Shown here: in pieces, positions 16,785 through 26,153 of the stretch
Position numbering within the stretch: the first letter of the stretch is position 1
Layout of the letters: each line of letters starts with the position of its first letter
Origin: Synechococcus sp. ATX 2A4
GTDB lineage: Bacteria > Cyanobacteriota > Cyanobacteriia > PCC-6307 > Cyanobiaceae
NCBI RefSeq assembly: GCF_024346375.1
Contig: NZ_JAGQCV010000006.1
Location: 1 to 64,000, forward strand
Reading direction: 5' to 3'
DNA length: 64,000 nucleotides
Notes under the pieces: generated by a model
What the model was told of the DNA's origin: nothing
Databases searched by the model: none
The model's input: only the letters and a program-made list of their open reading frames with translations
Translations under genes and position numbers: made by a program

Positions 16785-18311
16785 CTACTTCCTGATCCAC
16801 TCGGTGAGGCCGGTGGGGCGGTCGATCAGCTCGATGCCGGCGCTGCGCAGCTGGTCGCGCAAGCCATCGGCGGTGGCGTAATCCTTGCTGGCCTTGGCCA
16901 GCCGGCGGGCCTCGATCACCGCCTGGATGTCGGCCTCGCTGGGGCCGCCCGCGCCAGGGGCTGCTGCTTCTGTGGCAGGCAGCTCCGCCACCAGACCCAG
17001 CACAGCGCTGAGCTCCCGCAGCAGCAGCCAGCGCTTGCGCAGGTCGTCGTCGGCGCCGGAGGCGGCATCGCCTCGCTCCAGCCGATTGGCGAGCGACCGC
17101 AGGGGCCGCGCCAGCTCGAACAGCACCGCCAGGGCGGCGGACGTGTTGAGGTCGTCGTCCATGGCGTCGCTGAAGCGCTGGCGAGCCTCCTCCAGCGGAG
17201 CTGCTGGGTCAACGCTGTCCGCCTGGGCGCTGCCGCAGATGGCGCTGGTCGCGGTGGCGGCAGGCCAGCCGAGCGCCGCGGCCTGCTGATCGCCCACCAG
17301 CAGGGCCGCATTGAGCCCCTTCCAACCGGTCGCCGCCGCTTCGAGCGCTGCGGCGGTGAAGTCAAGCGGCTTGCGGTAGTGGGCCTGCAGCACCAACAGG
17401 CGCAGGGTCATCGGCGTGGTGCCGCTGTTCAGCAGGGCGCGGATCGTGGTGAAGTTGCCGAGCGACTTGCTCATCTTTTCGCCGCCCACGTTCACCATGC
17501 CGTTGTGCAGCCAGAAGCGCGCCAGCGCCTGGCCGGTGGCCACTTCCGACTGGGCAATTTCGTTTTCGTGGTGCGGAAAGATCAGATCCGCCCCGCCCAG
17601 GTGGATGTCGATCGTGTCGCCCAGTTCCTGGCGCACCATCGCCGAGCATTCGATGTGCCAGCCTGGACGCCCCGGCCCCCAGGGGGAAGGGAAGCTGGGC
17701 TCCTCCGGTTTGGCCCCTTTCCAGAGGGCGAAGTCGAAGGGGTGCCGCTTGCGGGCCTCTTCCGCCTCGCCCATGCGGCCACTGGCCCCCTCCTGCTGCT
17801 CCTCGAGGCTGCGGCCGCTGAGCTTGCCGTAGTCGGCTTTCTTCAGCACGGAGAAATACACATCACCATCGGCGGAATAGGCCGCGCCGCTGGCTTCGAG
17901 CTCGGTGATCATCTGGCGGATGCCGTCAAGGCAGCGGGTGGCCCGCGGCAGGCGATCGGGCGGCAGGATCCCCAGGGCGGCCATGTCCGTCTGGAATTCG
18001 CGGATGTTGCGCTCGCTCACCGCTTCCATCGAGCTGCCTTCGGTGGCGGCGCGGGCCAGGATCTTGTCGTCGATGTCGGTCACGTTCTGCACGAAGGTGA
18101 CCGCATAGCCGCGCCATTGCAGGTACCGGCGCAGCACGTCCCAGGCGATGTAGCTGCGGGCATGCCCCAGGTGGCAGAGGTCGTAGACCGTGACCCCACA
18201 GCAATAGATCGACACCTGGCCGGGCACCAGGGGCTCAAAAGCTTCAAGGCGGCGGGTGAGGGTGTTGGTGAGCCTGAGGGTCAAGGGGAGCGAAGGTGTC
18301 CGTCCCGGCAC
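16785..18311 (-). CDS. cysS: Cysteinyl-tRNA synthetase
   Basis: Class I aminoacyl-tRNA synthetase charging tRNA-Cys; 508 residues. Seen: [20 protein letters not shown], which holds a zinc-ligand Cys and the HIGH-type motif (HLGH), [20 protein letters not shown] with another zinc ligand, [12 protein letters not shown], and the KMSKS loop [12 protein letters not shown]. The C-terminus carries [19 protein letters not shown] of the anticodon-binding region. An Ala/Gly-rich insertion separates the catalytic core and the tail. The gene lies downstream of polA on the same strand, with a 426-base gap containing decayed genes. Confidence 0.97.
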   Translation of the reverse strand: MPGRTPSLPLTLRLTNTLTRRLEAFEPLVPGQVSIYCCGVTVYDLCHLGHARSYIAWDVLRRYLQWRGYAVTFVQNVTDIDDKILARAATEGSSMEAVSERNIREFQTDMAALGILPPDRLPRATRCLDGIRQMITELEASGAAYSADGDVYFSVLKKADYGKLSGRSLEEQQEGASGRMGEAEEARKRHPFDFALWKGAKPEEPSFPSPWGPGRPGWHIECSAMVRQELGDTIDIHLGGADLIFPHHENEIAQSEVATGQALARFWLHNGMVNVGGEKMSKSLGNFTTIRALLNSGTTPMTLRLLVLQAHYRKPLDFTAAALEAAATGWKGLNAALLVGDQQAAALGWPAATATSAICGSAQADSVDPAAPLEEARQRFSDAMDDDLNTSAALAVLFELARPLRSLANRLERGDAASGADDDLRKRWLLLRELSAVLGLVAELPATEAAAPGAGGPSEADIQAVIEARRLAKASKDYATADGLRDQLRSAGIELIDRPTGLTEWIRK

Positions 18312-18410
18312 CGTAGGGCGTGACCTTTGCTGGTACCTAGGGTCCCACCCCGCTGGAGGCGCCTGCGTTTGCCCAAGGCCTTCTCCATCCTCTAGGCAGG
18401 GCTCCAGGCC

Positions 18411-18585
18411 GTGGCTGATCTGGAGGATCGGTTATGGATCCCGGATGCCCTCAACATCCCCACCCGCTATCCCGATAGCCCTCTTTGCTGGTGCGCCAAC
18501 CGGTCATTTCGGTCGTCTCCAGAGCAACGACGCCTTTTGCCATGCCCGTGCGCTTGTTGACGCAATCCGTGATGCGCTGACCTGA
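18411..18585 (+). pseudogene. HEPN-domain toxin remnant (frameshifted)
   Basis: Two overlapping frames together resemble the C-terminal half of a HEPN-domain protein. Frame one reads [20 protein letters not shown] and PD; a shift then continues in another frame as LFAGAPTGHFGRLQ and SNDAFCHARALVDAIRD to a stop at 18583-18585. The RYPD ... HARALVDAIR pattern is typical of HEPN proteins paired with minimal nucleotidyltransferases. No start codon region or N-terminal half is evident, so this is a broken copy. Confidence 0.6.
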
Positions 18586-18595
18586 AGCAGGCCAG

Positions 18596-18696
18596 GTGCT
18601 GGCTGAAGTGTCCGCCTGGGCGGTGGTGTTCGGCAGCTATGGACGCGGCACCGCCGGGGTGGGCAGTGATCTGGATCTGCTGCTGGTCGATGCCGT
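18596..18696 (+). pseudogene. Minimal nucleotidyltransferase (MNT) antitoxin remnant
   Basis: Immediately after the HEPN remnant, a frame starting at GTG 18596 reads LAEVSAWAVVFGSYGRGTAG and then VGSDLDLLLVDA. The GSYGRG(x)nSDLDL arrangement is the GSx(~10)DxD active-site motif of MNT nucleotidyltransferases. After about residue 33 the similarity stops and the frame runs into the end of polA, so it is truncated. Order and adjacency match the HEPN-MNT toxin-antitoxin operon type. Confidence 0.65.
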
Positions 18697-18737
18697 AGCC
18701 GTTGGTCCCCAATGCGGCAGGTTGGTGCTCTCGCCGC

Positions 18738-21719
18738 TCACTTCGCCTCCATCCAGTTCGGCCCCACGCCCGTCTCCACCAGTAGCGGCACGCTGAGCTG
18801 CACAGCGCTCTCCATCACGGCCTTCACCCGTGCGCGCACGGTTTCGGTGGCCTCAGGGGCGGCTTCCAGCACCAGTTCATCGTGCACCTGCAGCAGCAGC
18901 CGTGCCGGTAGCCCTTCGCTGGCCAGCTCGTGGTGCAGACGCACCATCGCCAGCTTGATGATGTCGGCGCTGGATCCCTGGATCGGTGCGTTCGCCGCCG
19001 CCCGCAGCTGCTGCGCCTCCATGCCCGCCCGCCGCGCCACCTCCAGTTCGATCGCCAGGGGGTCTTTGCCGAGCAGCCGGCCCAGCCCATTGGCATCGAA
19101 GGGGAACGGGCGCCGCCGCCCCAAGATCGTTTCCACATAGCCCCGGCTGAGCGCCAGGCGCTCCTGCAGCTCCAGGAACGCGAACACCTTCGGGTAGCGC
19201 TGCTTGTAGCGCGTCAGGAACTCCTTCGCCTGCGCCTGGCTCAGCTCGGTTTCGCGCGCCAGCCGCTGCGCGCCCATGCCGTAGATCACGCCGAAGTTGA
19301 TTGTTTTGCCGAGCCGCCGCTCCTCGGCGCTCACCACGTCTTTCTCCAACAGCAGCCGCGCGGTGAGCGCATGCACGTCGTCGCCGTCGTTGTAGGCCTG
19401 CACCAGCACCTCTTCGCCCGAGAGGTGCGTGAGGATGCGCAGTTCGATCTGGGAGTAGTCGGCGCTGATCAGATTCCAGCCCTCCTGCGGCAGGAACGCC
19501 TTGCGGATCCGCCGGCTGAACACCGTGCGGATGGGGATGTTCTGCAGATTTGGGTGGCTGCTGGAGAGCCGCCCGGTGGCGGTCACCGCCTGATTGAAAT
19601 CGGTGTGGACCCGCCCCGTTTCCGGCTCCACCAGCAGCGGCAAGGCATCCACGTAGGTGCTCTTGAGCTTGCTCAAGACGCGGTGCTCCAGCACCAGCGG
19701 CACCACCGGGTGGTCGTCTTCCAGCTTCTCCAGCACCGTCGCATCGGTGCTCCAGCCGGTTTTGGTCTTCCTTGATTTCTTGCGGTCCAGCCCCAATGTG
19801 TCGAACAGCAGCTCCCCCAGCTGCTTCGGCGACGCCAGGTTGAAGTCCACCCCGGCGGCCGCCTTGGCCTGCTGATCCAGCAGCAGCAACTGGTCGCCCA
19901 GCTCCACACTCAGCTCCGCCAGATAGGCGGTGTCGATGCGGATGCCCGTGGCCTCCATTAGCGCCAGCACCGGCTCCAACGGCAGCTCCATCTGCTTCAG
20001 CAGCGCGTTCAGCTGCGGCCCCATCGCCGCCAGCTGCGCTGTCAGCCGCGCCGCGAGCCTGCGGGTGAGGTGCACATCCATGCCGCAGTAGAGCGCCGCC
20101 GCCTCGATCGGTACCGAGGCGAAGTTCTGGCCCTTGCCCACCAGCTCACCGAAGCCCGTGGGCGTGAAACCGAACTCCCGCTCCGCCATCGCCTCCAGGC
20201 TGTGCTTGGCATTGGCGTCGCGCAGGTAATCCGCCAGCAGCGTGTCGATCACCACGCCGCCGAGGCTGAGGCCATGGCGCAGCAGGATCAGCCGGTCGAA
20301 TTTGGCGTTCTGCAGCGCCTTGGGGTGGGTGTCGCTGGCCAGCCATGGGGCGAGCGCCGACAGCACCGCCTCCAGCGGCAACTGCTCCGCCGCCGCCGCC
20401 GGCTCATTGAGCAGATCGGCCGCCACCGGCGGCTCATGCCCGAGCGGGATGTAGGCCAGATCCGTCAGCCCTTCCCCCCAGCAGACGCCGAGCCCCACCA
20501 GTTCGGCCTTGAACGGGTTGAGCGCGGTGGTTTCGCTGTCGAGCGCCACCGGCTCCGCCGTCTCCGTGGCGGCCCATAGCCGAGCCACCAGCGCTTCCAG
20601 CTGGGCCGCCGTGCTGATGATCTCTGGCTGCAGGGCCGGCAATCCCGCCGCCGCCCCCCCCGCTGGAGCTGGTTCGGCCTCGCCCGGGATCTCAGCTGGC
20701 GGGGAATTGGCAGGCGCTTCCCTTGCTACTGGTGTTGCCGCAGTCGCACCCGCACCGGCACCCGCAGGCACATCCGCAGGCGGTTCGGCGGAGAAGGCCC
20801 GCTCGAACGCCCCCAGCTGCCGCACCAGGCTGTGCAGCTCCAGCTCCTCCAGCCGCTGGGCCAGCGCCGCGCCGTTCACCTCCCCCAGCGCCAGCCGCGG
20901 CTCACTTGGCAGCGGGATGTCGATCAGGATCTCCGCCAGTTGCCGCGACAGGTAGGCCTTGTCCTTGTCCACCGTCAGCTTCGTTTTCAGCGCGCCCTTC
21001 AGTGCTCCCTTGCTGTCCTTCGCGTCCGCCAGGCTTTCGAGCGCGGCGTACACCCCATCGAGGCTGCCGTTCTCCTGCAGCAGCACGATGGCCGTCTTGG
21101 GGCCCACCCCCTTCACCCCCGGGATGTTGTCGCTGGCGTCGCCTGTCAGCGCCTTGAGGTCCACCACCTCTTCCGGCGTCACGCCGAGCTTGCTGATCAC
21201 GCCCTCACGCTGAATCAGCGTCGGCCCGGCGTTCTTGGCGTACGGACCGCCCCCCATGTAAAGGATGGCGATGTCCCGCGCGTCATCCACCAGCTGGAAC
21301 AGGTCGCGGTCGCCACTCAGGATCCGCACCCGCCAGCCGTCGTTCGCGGCTCGATTGGCGAGGGTGCCGAGCACGTCGTCGGCTTCGTAGCCCGGCGCCA
21401 TGCACAGCGGCAGATCCATGGCGCCAGCCAGGATCTCCTGCAGGTTGGCCAGGTCGCTGAAGAAGTGCTCAGGCGCTTCGTCGCGGTGCGCCTTGTAGGC
21501 GGCATCCGCCACATGGCGAAAGGTGGGCTCGGCGGTGTCGAAGGCGATCACCACCCCCTGGGGGGAGAGGCCCTTCACGTTGTCGAGCAGGGCCTTGAGA
21601 AAGCCGTAGGTGACGCTGGTGGGCACCCCATCGCGGGTGGCCAGGCCTCCTTCGCCGCCCTTGGCGAAGGCATAGAAGCTGCGGAAGGCCAGCGAGTGGC
21701 CATCCACCAACAGCAGCAT
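18738..21719 (-). CDS. polA: DNA polymerase I
   Basis: A 993-residue family A polymerase for primer removal and repair. Domains in order: 5'-3' exonuclease (LLLVDGHSLAFRSFYAF, YEADDVLGTLA, LSGDRDLFQLVDD, ASDNIPGVKGVGPKTA), an Ala/Pro-rich linker, a 3'-5' exonuclease, then the polymerase. The proofreading residues look intact: VALDSETTALNP (DxE), QNAKFDRLIL, and ALYCGMDVHLT. Polymerase motif A is ISADYSQIELRILTHLSG, motif B GKTINFGVIYGMGAQRLA, and motif C LLLQVHDELVLEA. The start ATG 21719 follows GGAGG by about seven bases; the open frame continues far upstream but that part is antisense to the antiporter gene and not coding. Confidence 0.97.
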   Translation of the reverse strand: MLLLVDGHSLAFRSFYAFAKGGEGGLATRDGVPTSVTYGFLKALLDNVKGLSPQGVVIAFDTAEPTFRHVADAAYKAHRDEAPEHFFSDLANLQEILAGAMDLPLCMAPGYEADDVLGTLANRAANDGWRVRILSGDRDLFQLVDDARDIAILYMGGGPYAKNAGPTLIQREGVISKLGVTPEEVVDLKALTGDASDNIPGVKGVGPKTAIVLLQENGSLDGVYAALESLADAKDSKGALKGALKTKLTVDKDKAYLSRQLAEILIDIPLPSEPRLALGEVNGAALAQRLEELELHSLVRQLGAFERAFSAEPPADVPAGAGAGATAATPVAREAPANSPPAEIPGEAEPAPAGGAAAGLPALQPEIISTAAQLEALVARLWAATETAEPVALDSETTALNPFKAELVGLGVCWGEGLTDLAYIPLGHEPPVAADLLNEPAAAAEQLPLEAVLSALAPWLASDTHPKALQNAKFDRLILLRHGLSLGGVVIDTLLADYLRDANAKHSLEAMAEREFGFTPTGFGELVGKGQNFASVPIEAAALYCGMDVHLTRRLAARLTAQLAAMGPQLNALLKQMELPLEPVLALMEATGIRIDTAYLAELSVELGDQLLLLDQQAKAAAGVDFNLASPKQLGELLFDTLGLDRKKSRKTKTGWSTDATVLEKLEDDHPVVPLVLEHRVLSKLKSTYVDALPLLVEPETGRVHTDFNQAVTATGRLSSSHPNLQNIPIRTVFSRRIRKAFLPQEGWNLISADYSQIELRILTHLSGEEVLVQAYNDGDDVHALTARLLLEKDVVSAEERRLGKTINFGVIYGMGAQRLARETELSQAQAKEFLTRYKQRYPKVFAFLELQERLALSRGYVETILGRRRPFPFDANGLGRLLGKDPLAIELEVARRAGMEAQQLRAAANAPIQGSSADIIKLAMVRLHHELASEGLPARLLLQVHDELVLEAAPEATETVRARVKAVMESAVQLSVPLLVETGVGPNWMEAK

Positions 21720-21929
21720 GGGCCGCACCTCCCCCACCGGTCGCTGATCCGCAGGACCGTGCTCAGCCGCACTGTTCGTTGCCTTGGCCACGGTCTGCCC
21801 CACCCTCAGCTGCGCCTCAGCCTGCCATCTGGCACCCGCAGAGCGCCGTAGATTTCCGCGAGCCCCCGTGGGCCGCAGCTTGCGGCTGCCTGCTGCGGCG
21901 CCACCGGTCGCTTCCCGCACGCGCACGCC

Positions 21930-22178
21930 ATGGATTCCCAGTCCCAACGCCAACCCCGCCGTTACACCATTCATCTCCTGCTTCTCGGCGGCCATCAGCA
22001 GGTGATCCATTTCGCCACCCTCGATGCGTTCCAGCAGTGGTACGGCGGCGTGCTCAACGGCGGCAGCGGCGATGCCTTCGTCAATGTGCCGATCAACGAC
22101 CTCGAAGGCGAATACCTGGTGCTGCGCCCCAGCTCCGTGGTCGGCGTCCGCATCGTGCCGGAATTCGCCTCCCGATGA
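21930..22178 (+). CDS. Conserved hypothetical protein, 82 aa
   Basis: Starts MDSQSQRQPRRYTIHLLLL and continues HFATLDAFQQWYGGVLNG, FVNVPINDLEGEYLVLRPSS and VVGVRIVPEF. It looks like a small beta-rich soluble protein with no transmembrane segment or signal. I do not recognise its function. It diverges from polA across about 210 bases and is followed closely by the antiporter, with which it may be co-transcribed. Confidence 0.65.
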   Translation: MDSQSQRQPRRYTIHLLLLGGHQQVIHFATLDAFQQWYGGVLNGGSGDAFVNVPINDLEGEYLVLRPSSVVGVRIVPEFASR

Positions 22179-22215
22179 CCCATCCGGCTGTTGTGCCTCA
22201 GGCGCCGGGGGCCGC

Positions 22216-23556
22216 TTGAGCAGGCTGGAACTGATCTGGGGGGAGGCGTTCTTCGCCGGAGCGATGGCCCAGTTGCTGGCCCAGCTCAGCCGTCTGCCGG
22301 CGGTGGTGCTGTTGCTGGCGGTGGGTCTGGCGATCGGCAGGGCCGGCTTCGACATCGTCGACACCGAGTCGCTCGGGCCGGTGCTCGAACCGCTGGTGAG
22401 CCTGCTGGTGGGCCTGATCCTGTTCGATGGCGGCCTCAATCTCAGGCTGGCCGGCCGGGATCTGCAGCGCACCGTCGTGCAGGTGGTGCTGGTGCGGGCC
22501 GTGCTCGGTTTCCTGGCGGCGGTGCTGCTGGCCCATCTCCTGGCCGGTCTGGCCTGGCCGCTGGCCCTGGTGTTCGGCGCGATTGCGCTCGCCACCGGCC
22601 CCACGGTGGTCACCCCGATGGTGCAGCAGATGGGCCTGCGGCCCTCTCTGGCCAATGTGCTCGAAGCCGAAGGGCTTGCCCTCGAACCGCTCGGCGCCGT
22701 GCTGGCGCTGCTGCTGTTGCAGCTTGCCATCGGTGATCTCGGCAGCTGGCAGGAGGTGGCCGGCCGTCTGGTGCTGCGGCTGGGCGGCGGCGTGCTGATC
22801 GGCAGCCTGGCGGGATGGCTGCTCTCCGAGCTGTTGCGCCGCCTGCTGCAGGGCTCCGAGCGGCTGGATGCCTTGGCGCTGCAGCTCAGCCTCGGCGTGC
22901 TGTTCCTGCTGGTGGGCGGCTGCGAAACCCTGCTGCCTGAATCCGGTTTGCCGGCCGCGGTGTGTGCCGGAGTGGTGGTTGGGCTGCGATTGAAGAGCGG
23001 GGCCAGCCAGCTCGATGACCTGATCCGGCAACTCGCCTTGCTGGCCATCACCGTGTTGTTTCCTCTGCTGGCCGCCGATCTCTCCTGGTCGGAGCTGAGC
23101 CCGCTGGGGTTGGGTGGCGTGGTCTGTGTGCTGGTGCTGATGCTCTGCCGCTGGCCGGTGATTCAGGTGGCGGGCCTGGGCCTGCCTGGGCTCGGCTGGC
23201 GCGAAAAGCTCATGCTCAGCTGGATTGCGCCGCGGGGCATCGTCACCGCCGCCGTGGCCAGCCTGTTTGCCCTGCGCCTCGACGAGGCGCAGGTGCCGGG
23301 TGGTGGTGCGCTCAAGGGTCTCGTGTTTCTCACGATCCTGCTCACCGTGGGCCTGCAGGGGTTCACCGCCGCTCCCCTGGCGCGGCGGTTGGGCCTGGTG
23401 GAACCCGCCTCTGAGACTGTCGCAGAGGCAGAGGCTGGATCAGCCGCAGGCTCAGAGGCGGGATCAGAGGTTGGCAGAGACGTTGGCTCAGAGGCTGCGC
23501 TGCAGGCGTGCGATGGCCTCGCCGTTGGGTTGGAGCAGCAGCAGGGTGGCCACTAG
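22216..23556 (+). CDS. Na+/H+ antiporter, CPA1/NhaP-like
   Basis: A membrane exchanger of about 446 residues with roughly 12 hydrophobic segments. Typical blocks are [51 protein letters not shown] and [20 protein letters not shown]. In relatives the membrane acidic motif is often DPIGA; here the residue is Glu (EPLGA), a conservative change that may affect ion preference. The C-terminal ~50 residues are made of repeated Glu/Ala/Gly/Ser units and run 69 bases into the convergent gltX. Start choice: TTG 22216 fits the N-terminus of relatives ([13 protein letters not shown]); ATG 22264 is the alternative. Confidence 0.87.
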   Translation: MSRLELIWGEAFFAGAMAQLLAQLSRLPAVVLLLAVGLAIGRAGFDIVDTESLGPVLEPLVSLLVGLILFDGGLNLRLAGRDLQRTVVQVVLVRAVLGFLAAVLLAHLLAGLAWPLALVFGAIALATGPTVVTPMVQQMGLRPSLANVLEAEGLALEPLGAVLALLLLQLAIGDLGSWQEVAGRLVLRLGGGVLIGSLAGWLLSELLRRLLQGSERLDALALQLSLGVLFLLVGGCETLLPESGLPAAVCAGVVVGLRLKSGASQLDDLIRQLALLAITVLFPLLAADLSWSELSPLGLGGVVCVLVLMLCRWPVIQVAGLGLPGLGWREKLMLSWIAPRGIVTAAVASLFALRLDEAQVPGGGALKGLVFLTILLTVGLQGFTAAPLARRLGLVEPASETVAEAEAGSAAGSEAGSEVGRDVGSEAALQACDGLAVGLEQQQGGH

Positions 23557-24975
23557 GTCGGGGCCCTGCAGGCTGCCGAGCAGGGCCGCCCGCAAACTCT
23601 TCATCACCACTCCCTTCTTGACCCCCGCCGTCTTGGCGGCCTCCCCCAGCAGCGCCCGGGCCTGATCGGCAGCAAGGCTGTTGCCAGCAGCAAGGCTGTC
23701 ACTGGCGGGCTCGCTGTTGCCGGCAGGCTGGCCGGGATCTGCCTGCTCCAGGGCCTGAAGCACCACCGCCAGGGCCGGCTTGGCCCCTACGCTCTCGATT
23801 TGTTGGCGGGCTTCATCGTTGAGACTGGGGCGCTCGAAGAAGGGCCGTGCCTGCTCCACGCCGTCTTGCAGCGTCACCAGGGAGGGGCCCAGCAGAGCGG
23901 TCAGCTCCAGCTCCCAGGCGGCATCCCCTGACGGGGAGCTCCAGCCCTGGGCCTGCCAACGCGGCGCCAGCAGCTCCAGCAGTTGTTCGGCCGGCAGGCC
24001 ATGCAACACCTGGGCATTCAGCCAGTTGAGCTTGTCCCAGTCGAAGCGGGCGCCGGCCCGGTTGACCCGCTCAAAGCTGAACACCGCTGCCGCCTCGGCC
24101 AGGCTGAAGCGCTCGCCCATGCCCTCCGGCGGCGACCAGCCCAGCAGGGTCATGTAGTTGGCCAGGGCGTCGGCGGTGTAGCCCAGATCGCGGAAGTCGC
24201 TGAGCGAGGTGACCCCATCGCGCTTCGAGAGCTTGCGCCCTTCGCTATTGAGGATCAGGGGCGTGTGGGCGAACACCGGCACAGGGAGCCCGAGCGCGCC
24301 ATAAAGCAGCAACTGCTTGGCGGTGTTGGCGATGTGGTCTTCGCCGCGGATCACGTGGGTGATCGCCATGGCGGCGTCGTCGACCACCACCACCAGGTTA
24401 TAGAGGGGGTCGCCGATGGCAGCGGCTGCGGCGCGCCGGGCGATCACCATGTCGCCGCCCAGATCGCTGCCGCTCCAGCGCATCTCCCCCCGCACCAGAT
24501 CGTTCCAGACAATCGTGGCGCCGTCATCGATGCGGAAGCGGACCACCGCCTCACGGCCTTCAGCAATGAAGGCCTGCTCCTGCTCGGCGCTGAGGTTGCG
24601 GTGACGGTTGTCGTAGCGGGGTGCCTCCTTGGCGGCAGCCTGGGCCTCGCGCATCTCGGCAAGCTCCGCCTCGCTGGCATAGCAGCGGTAAGCGTGACCA
24701 CTGGCAAGCAACTGCTGGATCGCGGCGCGATGTGCCTCGATGCGCTCGCTCTGGATCACCGGCTGTTCCTCCCACTCCAGCCCCAGCCAGCGCAGGCCGT
24801 CGAGGATGTTGGCGGTGTATTCAGGCTTGGAGCGCTCGCGATCCGTGTCTTCGATGCGGATCAGGAACGCTCCACCCAGGTGGCGGGCGAACAGCCAGTT
24901 GAACACCGCAGTGCGAGCGGTGCCGATATGAAGCGTGCCGGTAGGGCTGGGAGCCAGGCGAACCCTCACCGTCAA
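23488..24975 (-). CDS. gltX: Glutamyl-tRNA synthetase
   Basis: Class I synthetase charging tRNA-Glu, 495 residues. Glu-tRNA made by it also feeds tetrapyrrole synthesis through HemA, which is encoded at 54 kb. Motifs: [20 protein letters not shown] (HIGH-like), [33 protein letters not shown], and [18 protein letters not shown] (KMSKS-like KLSKR). The C-terminal anticodon domain includes a short Ser/Ala repeat ([18 protein letters not shown]). Start choice: TTG 24975 is preceded by AGGAG with eight bases of spacing; GTG 24984 would sit on top of that site. The 3' end overlaps the antiporter by 69 bases. Confidence 0.96.
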   Translation of the reverse strand: MTVRVRLAPSPTGTLHIGTARTAVFNWLFARHLGGAFLIRIEDTDRERSKPEYTANILDGLRWLGLEWEEQPVIQSERIEAHRAAIQQLLASGHAYRCYASEAELAEMREAQAAAKEAPRYDNRHRNLSAEQEQAFIAEGREAVVRFRIDDGATIVWNDLVRGEMRWSGSDLGGDMVIARRAAAAAIGDPLYNLVVVVDDAAMAITHVIRGEDHIANTAKQLLLYGALGLPVPVFAHTPLILNSEGRKLSKRDGVTSLSDFRDLGYTADALANYMTLLGWSPPEGMGERFSLAEAAAVFSFERVNRAGARFDWDKLNWLNAQVLHGLPAEQLLELLAPRWQAQGWSSPSGDAAWELELTALLGPSLVTLQDGVEQARPFFERPSLNDEARQQIESVGAKPALAVVLQALEQADPGQPAGNSEPASDSLAAGNSLAADQARALLGEAAKTAGVKKGVVMKSLRAALLGSLQGPDLVATLLLLQPNGEAIARLQRSL

Positions 24976-25010
24976 TGCGTTCACTCCTGGAGGATGGGAT
25001 GGATTGGAAA

Positions 25011-25084
25011 CGGGACTGACGGGGCTCGAACCCGCAACTTCCGCCGTGACAGGGCGGTGCTCTAACCGATTGAACTACAGTCCC
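25011..25084 (-). tRNA. tRNA-Asp (GTC)
   Basis: A 74-base tRNA on the minus strand. The acceptor stem GGGACTG pairs with CAGTCCC and the discriminator is G. The anticodon arm is CCGCC-CTGTCAC-GGCGG, giving anticodon GTC. The T arm contains GGGTTCGAGCCCC. The CCA end is not encoded. It lies just upstream of gltX. Confidence 0.97.
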
Positions 25085-25158
25085 AGTTCATCCGTACTGG
25101 TGGCTCGGCTTGGCCGGGCTCCCGTGCGGGGTGCGCTGTCGCGTCGGCGACTTTGGCA

Positions 25159-25187
25159 GTATCAGTTGCCGCCTGTCCCGTCGTCAA
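25159..25187 (-). promoter_or_regulatory. Candidate promoter for tRNA-Asp
   Basis: On the minus strand TTGACG (25187-25182) is followed after 17 bases by TGATAC (25164-25159). This is a good match to a sigma-70 type -35/-10 pair at ideal spacing, about 70 bases upstream of tRNA-Asp. The -35 overlaps the stop codon region of the upstream FMN reductase gene. Assignment is by pattern only. Confidence 0.4.
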
Positions 25188-25702
25188 CCAGGCGGTGCAA
25201 CGGCAGGTGCCAGCCGGTGCAGCTCCGCCACCATCGCGGTGATCGAGGCCGGGTTGGCGGGCTTCTGGCCGCTGCTGAGCAGCTCCCGGCCCAGCACGGA
25301 ACAGCCGAGATGGGCAAACTGCAGGCGCATGGCGCTCAGCACCTTCTGGCCCCCGCCACCGCTGTGGCTGGCCAGGGCTACGGGTAAACCGCTGAACAAC
25401 TCACGAAAATCGCCACTGCCCCGCGAGAGCCAAGCCAGCGCGTTGTTGAGCGTGGGTGGCAGCGAGCCGTTGTATTCGGGCGCGCACACCCAGAGCCGCC
25501 CTAGGGCGCGCAGCTGGTGGGCCAGTTCATCCACGCCGGGGTGGCCACCGCCGCCAGCCGCTTCGGCCGCAGGGGTGTACAGCGGCAGGCCGAGGGCCAC
25601 CAAATCCACCACATGGCAAACGTGGCCCTGAAGCTGAGCTTCCTGGGCCACGCGCGAAGCAAGAACAAGATTGTGGCCATTGCTGGCCGCAAGAATCAAC
25701 AT
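25184..25702 (-). CDS. NADPH-dependent FMN reductase family protein
   Basis: A 172-residue flavodoxin-fold oxidoreductase. Early LILAASNGHNLVLASRVA is the phosphate-binding loop of the NADPH-dependent FMN reductase family, then HVVDLVALGLPLYTP, and the characteristic VCAPEYNGSLPPTLNNALAW (PEYNGS motif). ALASHSGGGGQKV follows. Related proteins reduce quinones, chromate or azo dyes; the substrate here is not known. The start chosen is ATG 25702; a TTG 12 codons upstream is possible. Confidence 0.87.
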   Translation of the reverse strand: MLILAASNGHNLVLASRVAQEAQLQGHVCHVVDLVALGLPLYTPAAEAAGGGGHPGVDELAHQLRALGRLWVCAPEYNGSLPPTLNNALAWLSRGSGDFRELFSGLPVALASHSGGGGQKVLSAMRLQFAHLGCSVLGRELLSSGQKPANPASITAMVAELHRLAPAVAPPG

Positions 25703-25795
25703 GGGGGGTAGGCCGCCACGTTCGCTGCGGCTGGGCAAGCTTTGCCAGTGAAAGCTTTGCCAGTGGAAGCTGATGCCTTGGAGGACACCGAGCCC

Positions 25796-25984
25796 TCAGG
25801 GGCGAAAGCCAGCCGGTTCAATCAGGCGCACCTGATTGCCACGGGCGGTGAATTCCCGACCTTGATCACTCTGAACGACCACGCGGCCACCGGATTTGAC
25901 CCGGATCACACGGGCCCGGACCCAGCCCAGTGCGGCCGACTCCAGAACCTTGACCACATCACCGGGTTGTAGATCCAACTCCAT
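25796..25984 (-). CDS. Conserved hypothetical small protein (beta-barrel-like), 62 aa
   Basis: Reads MELDLQPGDVVKVLESAAL, GWVRARVIRVKSGGRVVVQS and ARGNQVRLIEPAG. The alternating hydrophobic pattern and GD-turn suggest a small SH3- or Tudor-like barrel, possibly nucleic-acid or protein binding (inference). A longer version beginning at 26050 would start inside the T arm of tRNA-Trp and is therefore rejected; ATG 25984 is the better start. Confidence 0.6.
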   Translation of the reverse strand: MELDLQPGDVVKVLESAALGWVRARVIRVKSGGRVVVQSDQGREFTARGNQVRLIEPAGFRP

Positions 25985-26020
25985 ATCCGGAACCAGAAAA
26001 GTGCAGGAAGGGCCATCGAG

Positions 26021-26093
26021 CGCGCCGTGGAGGACTTGAACCCCCGACATCAGGTTTTGGAGACCTGCGTTCTACCAACTGAACTAACGGCGC
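26021..26093 (-). tRNA. tRNA-Trp (CCA)
   Basis: A 73-base tRNA on the minus strand. Acceptor GCGCCGT pairs with ACGGCGC; discriminator G. The anticodon arm is CAGGT-CTCCAAA-ACCTG, anticodon CCA. The D arm carries AGTTCAGTTGGTAGAACG and the T arm GGGGGTTCAAGTCCTCC. It lies between rplS and a small hypothetical gene on the same strand. Confidence 0.97.
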
Positions 26094-26112
26094 AAGGCGA
26101 TGACCCTCAGAA

Positions 26113-26131
26113 GGTGCCGCAGAGCGGCACC
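26113..26131 (-). terminator. Hairpin after rplS, probable terminator
   Basis: On the minus strand the stem GGTGCCGC pairs with GCGGCACC around a three-base loop, 23 bases after the rplS stop and 20 bases before tRNA-Trp. It is followed only by TTCT, a weak T tract, so termination may be partial and the tRNA could be read through. Confidence 0.5.
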
Positions 26132-26153
26132 GGGATAGACGGGAATCGGGGGA

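Noticed and set aside
19719-23051. Very long open frame extending polA upstream by about 440 codons
   Set aside because: The part beyond ATG 21719 is antisense to the antiporter and small hypothetical gene, shows no polymerase domain, and ATG 21719 has a good ribosome binding site.
26048-26050. ATG at 26050 as the start of the small beta-barrel protein
   Set aside because: It lies inside the T arm of tRNA-Trp; ATG 25984 fits better.
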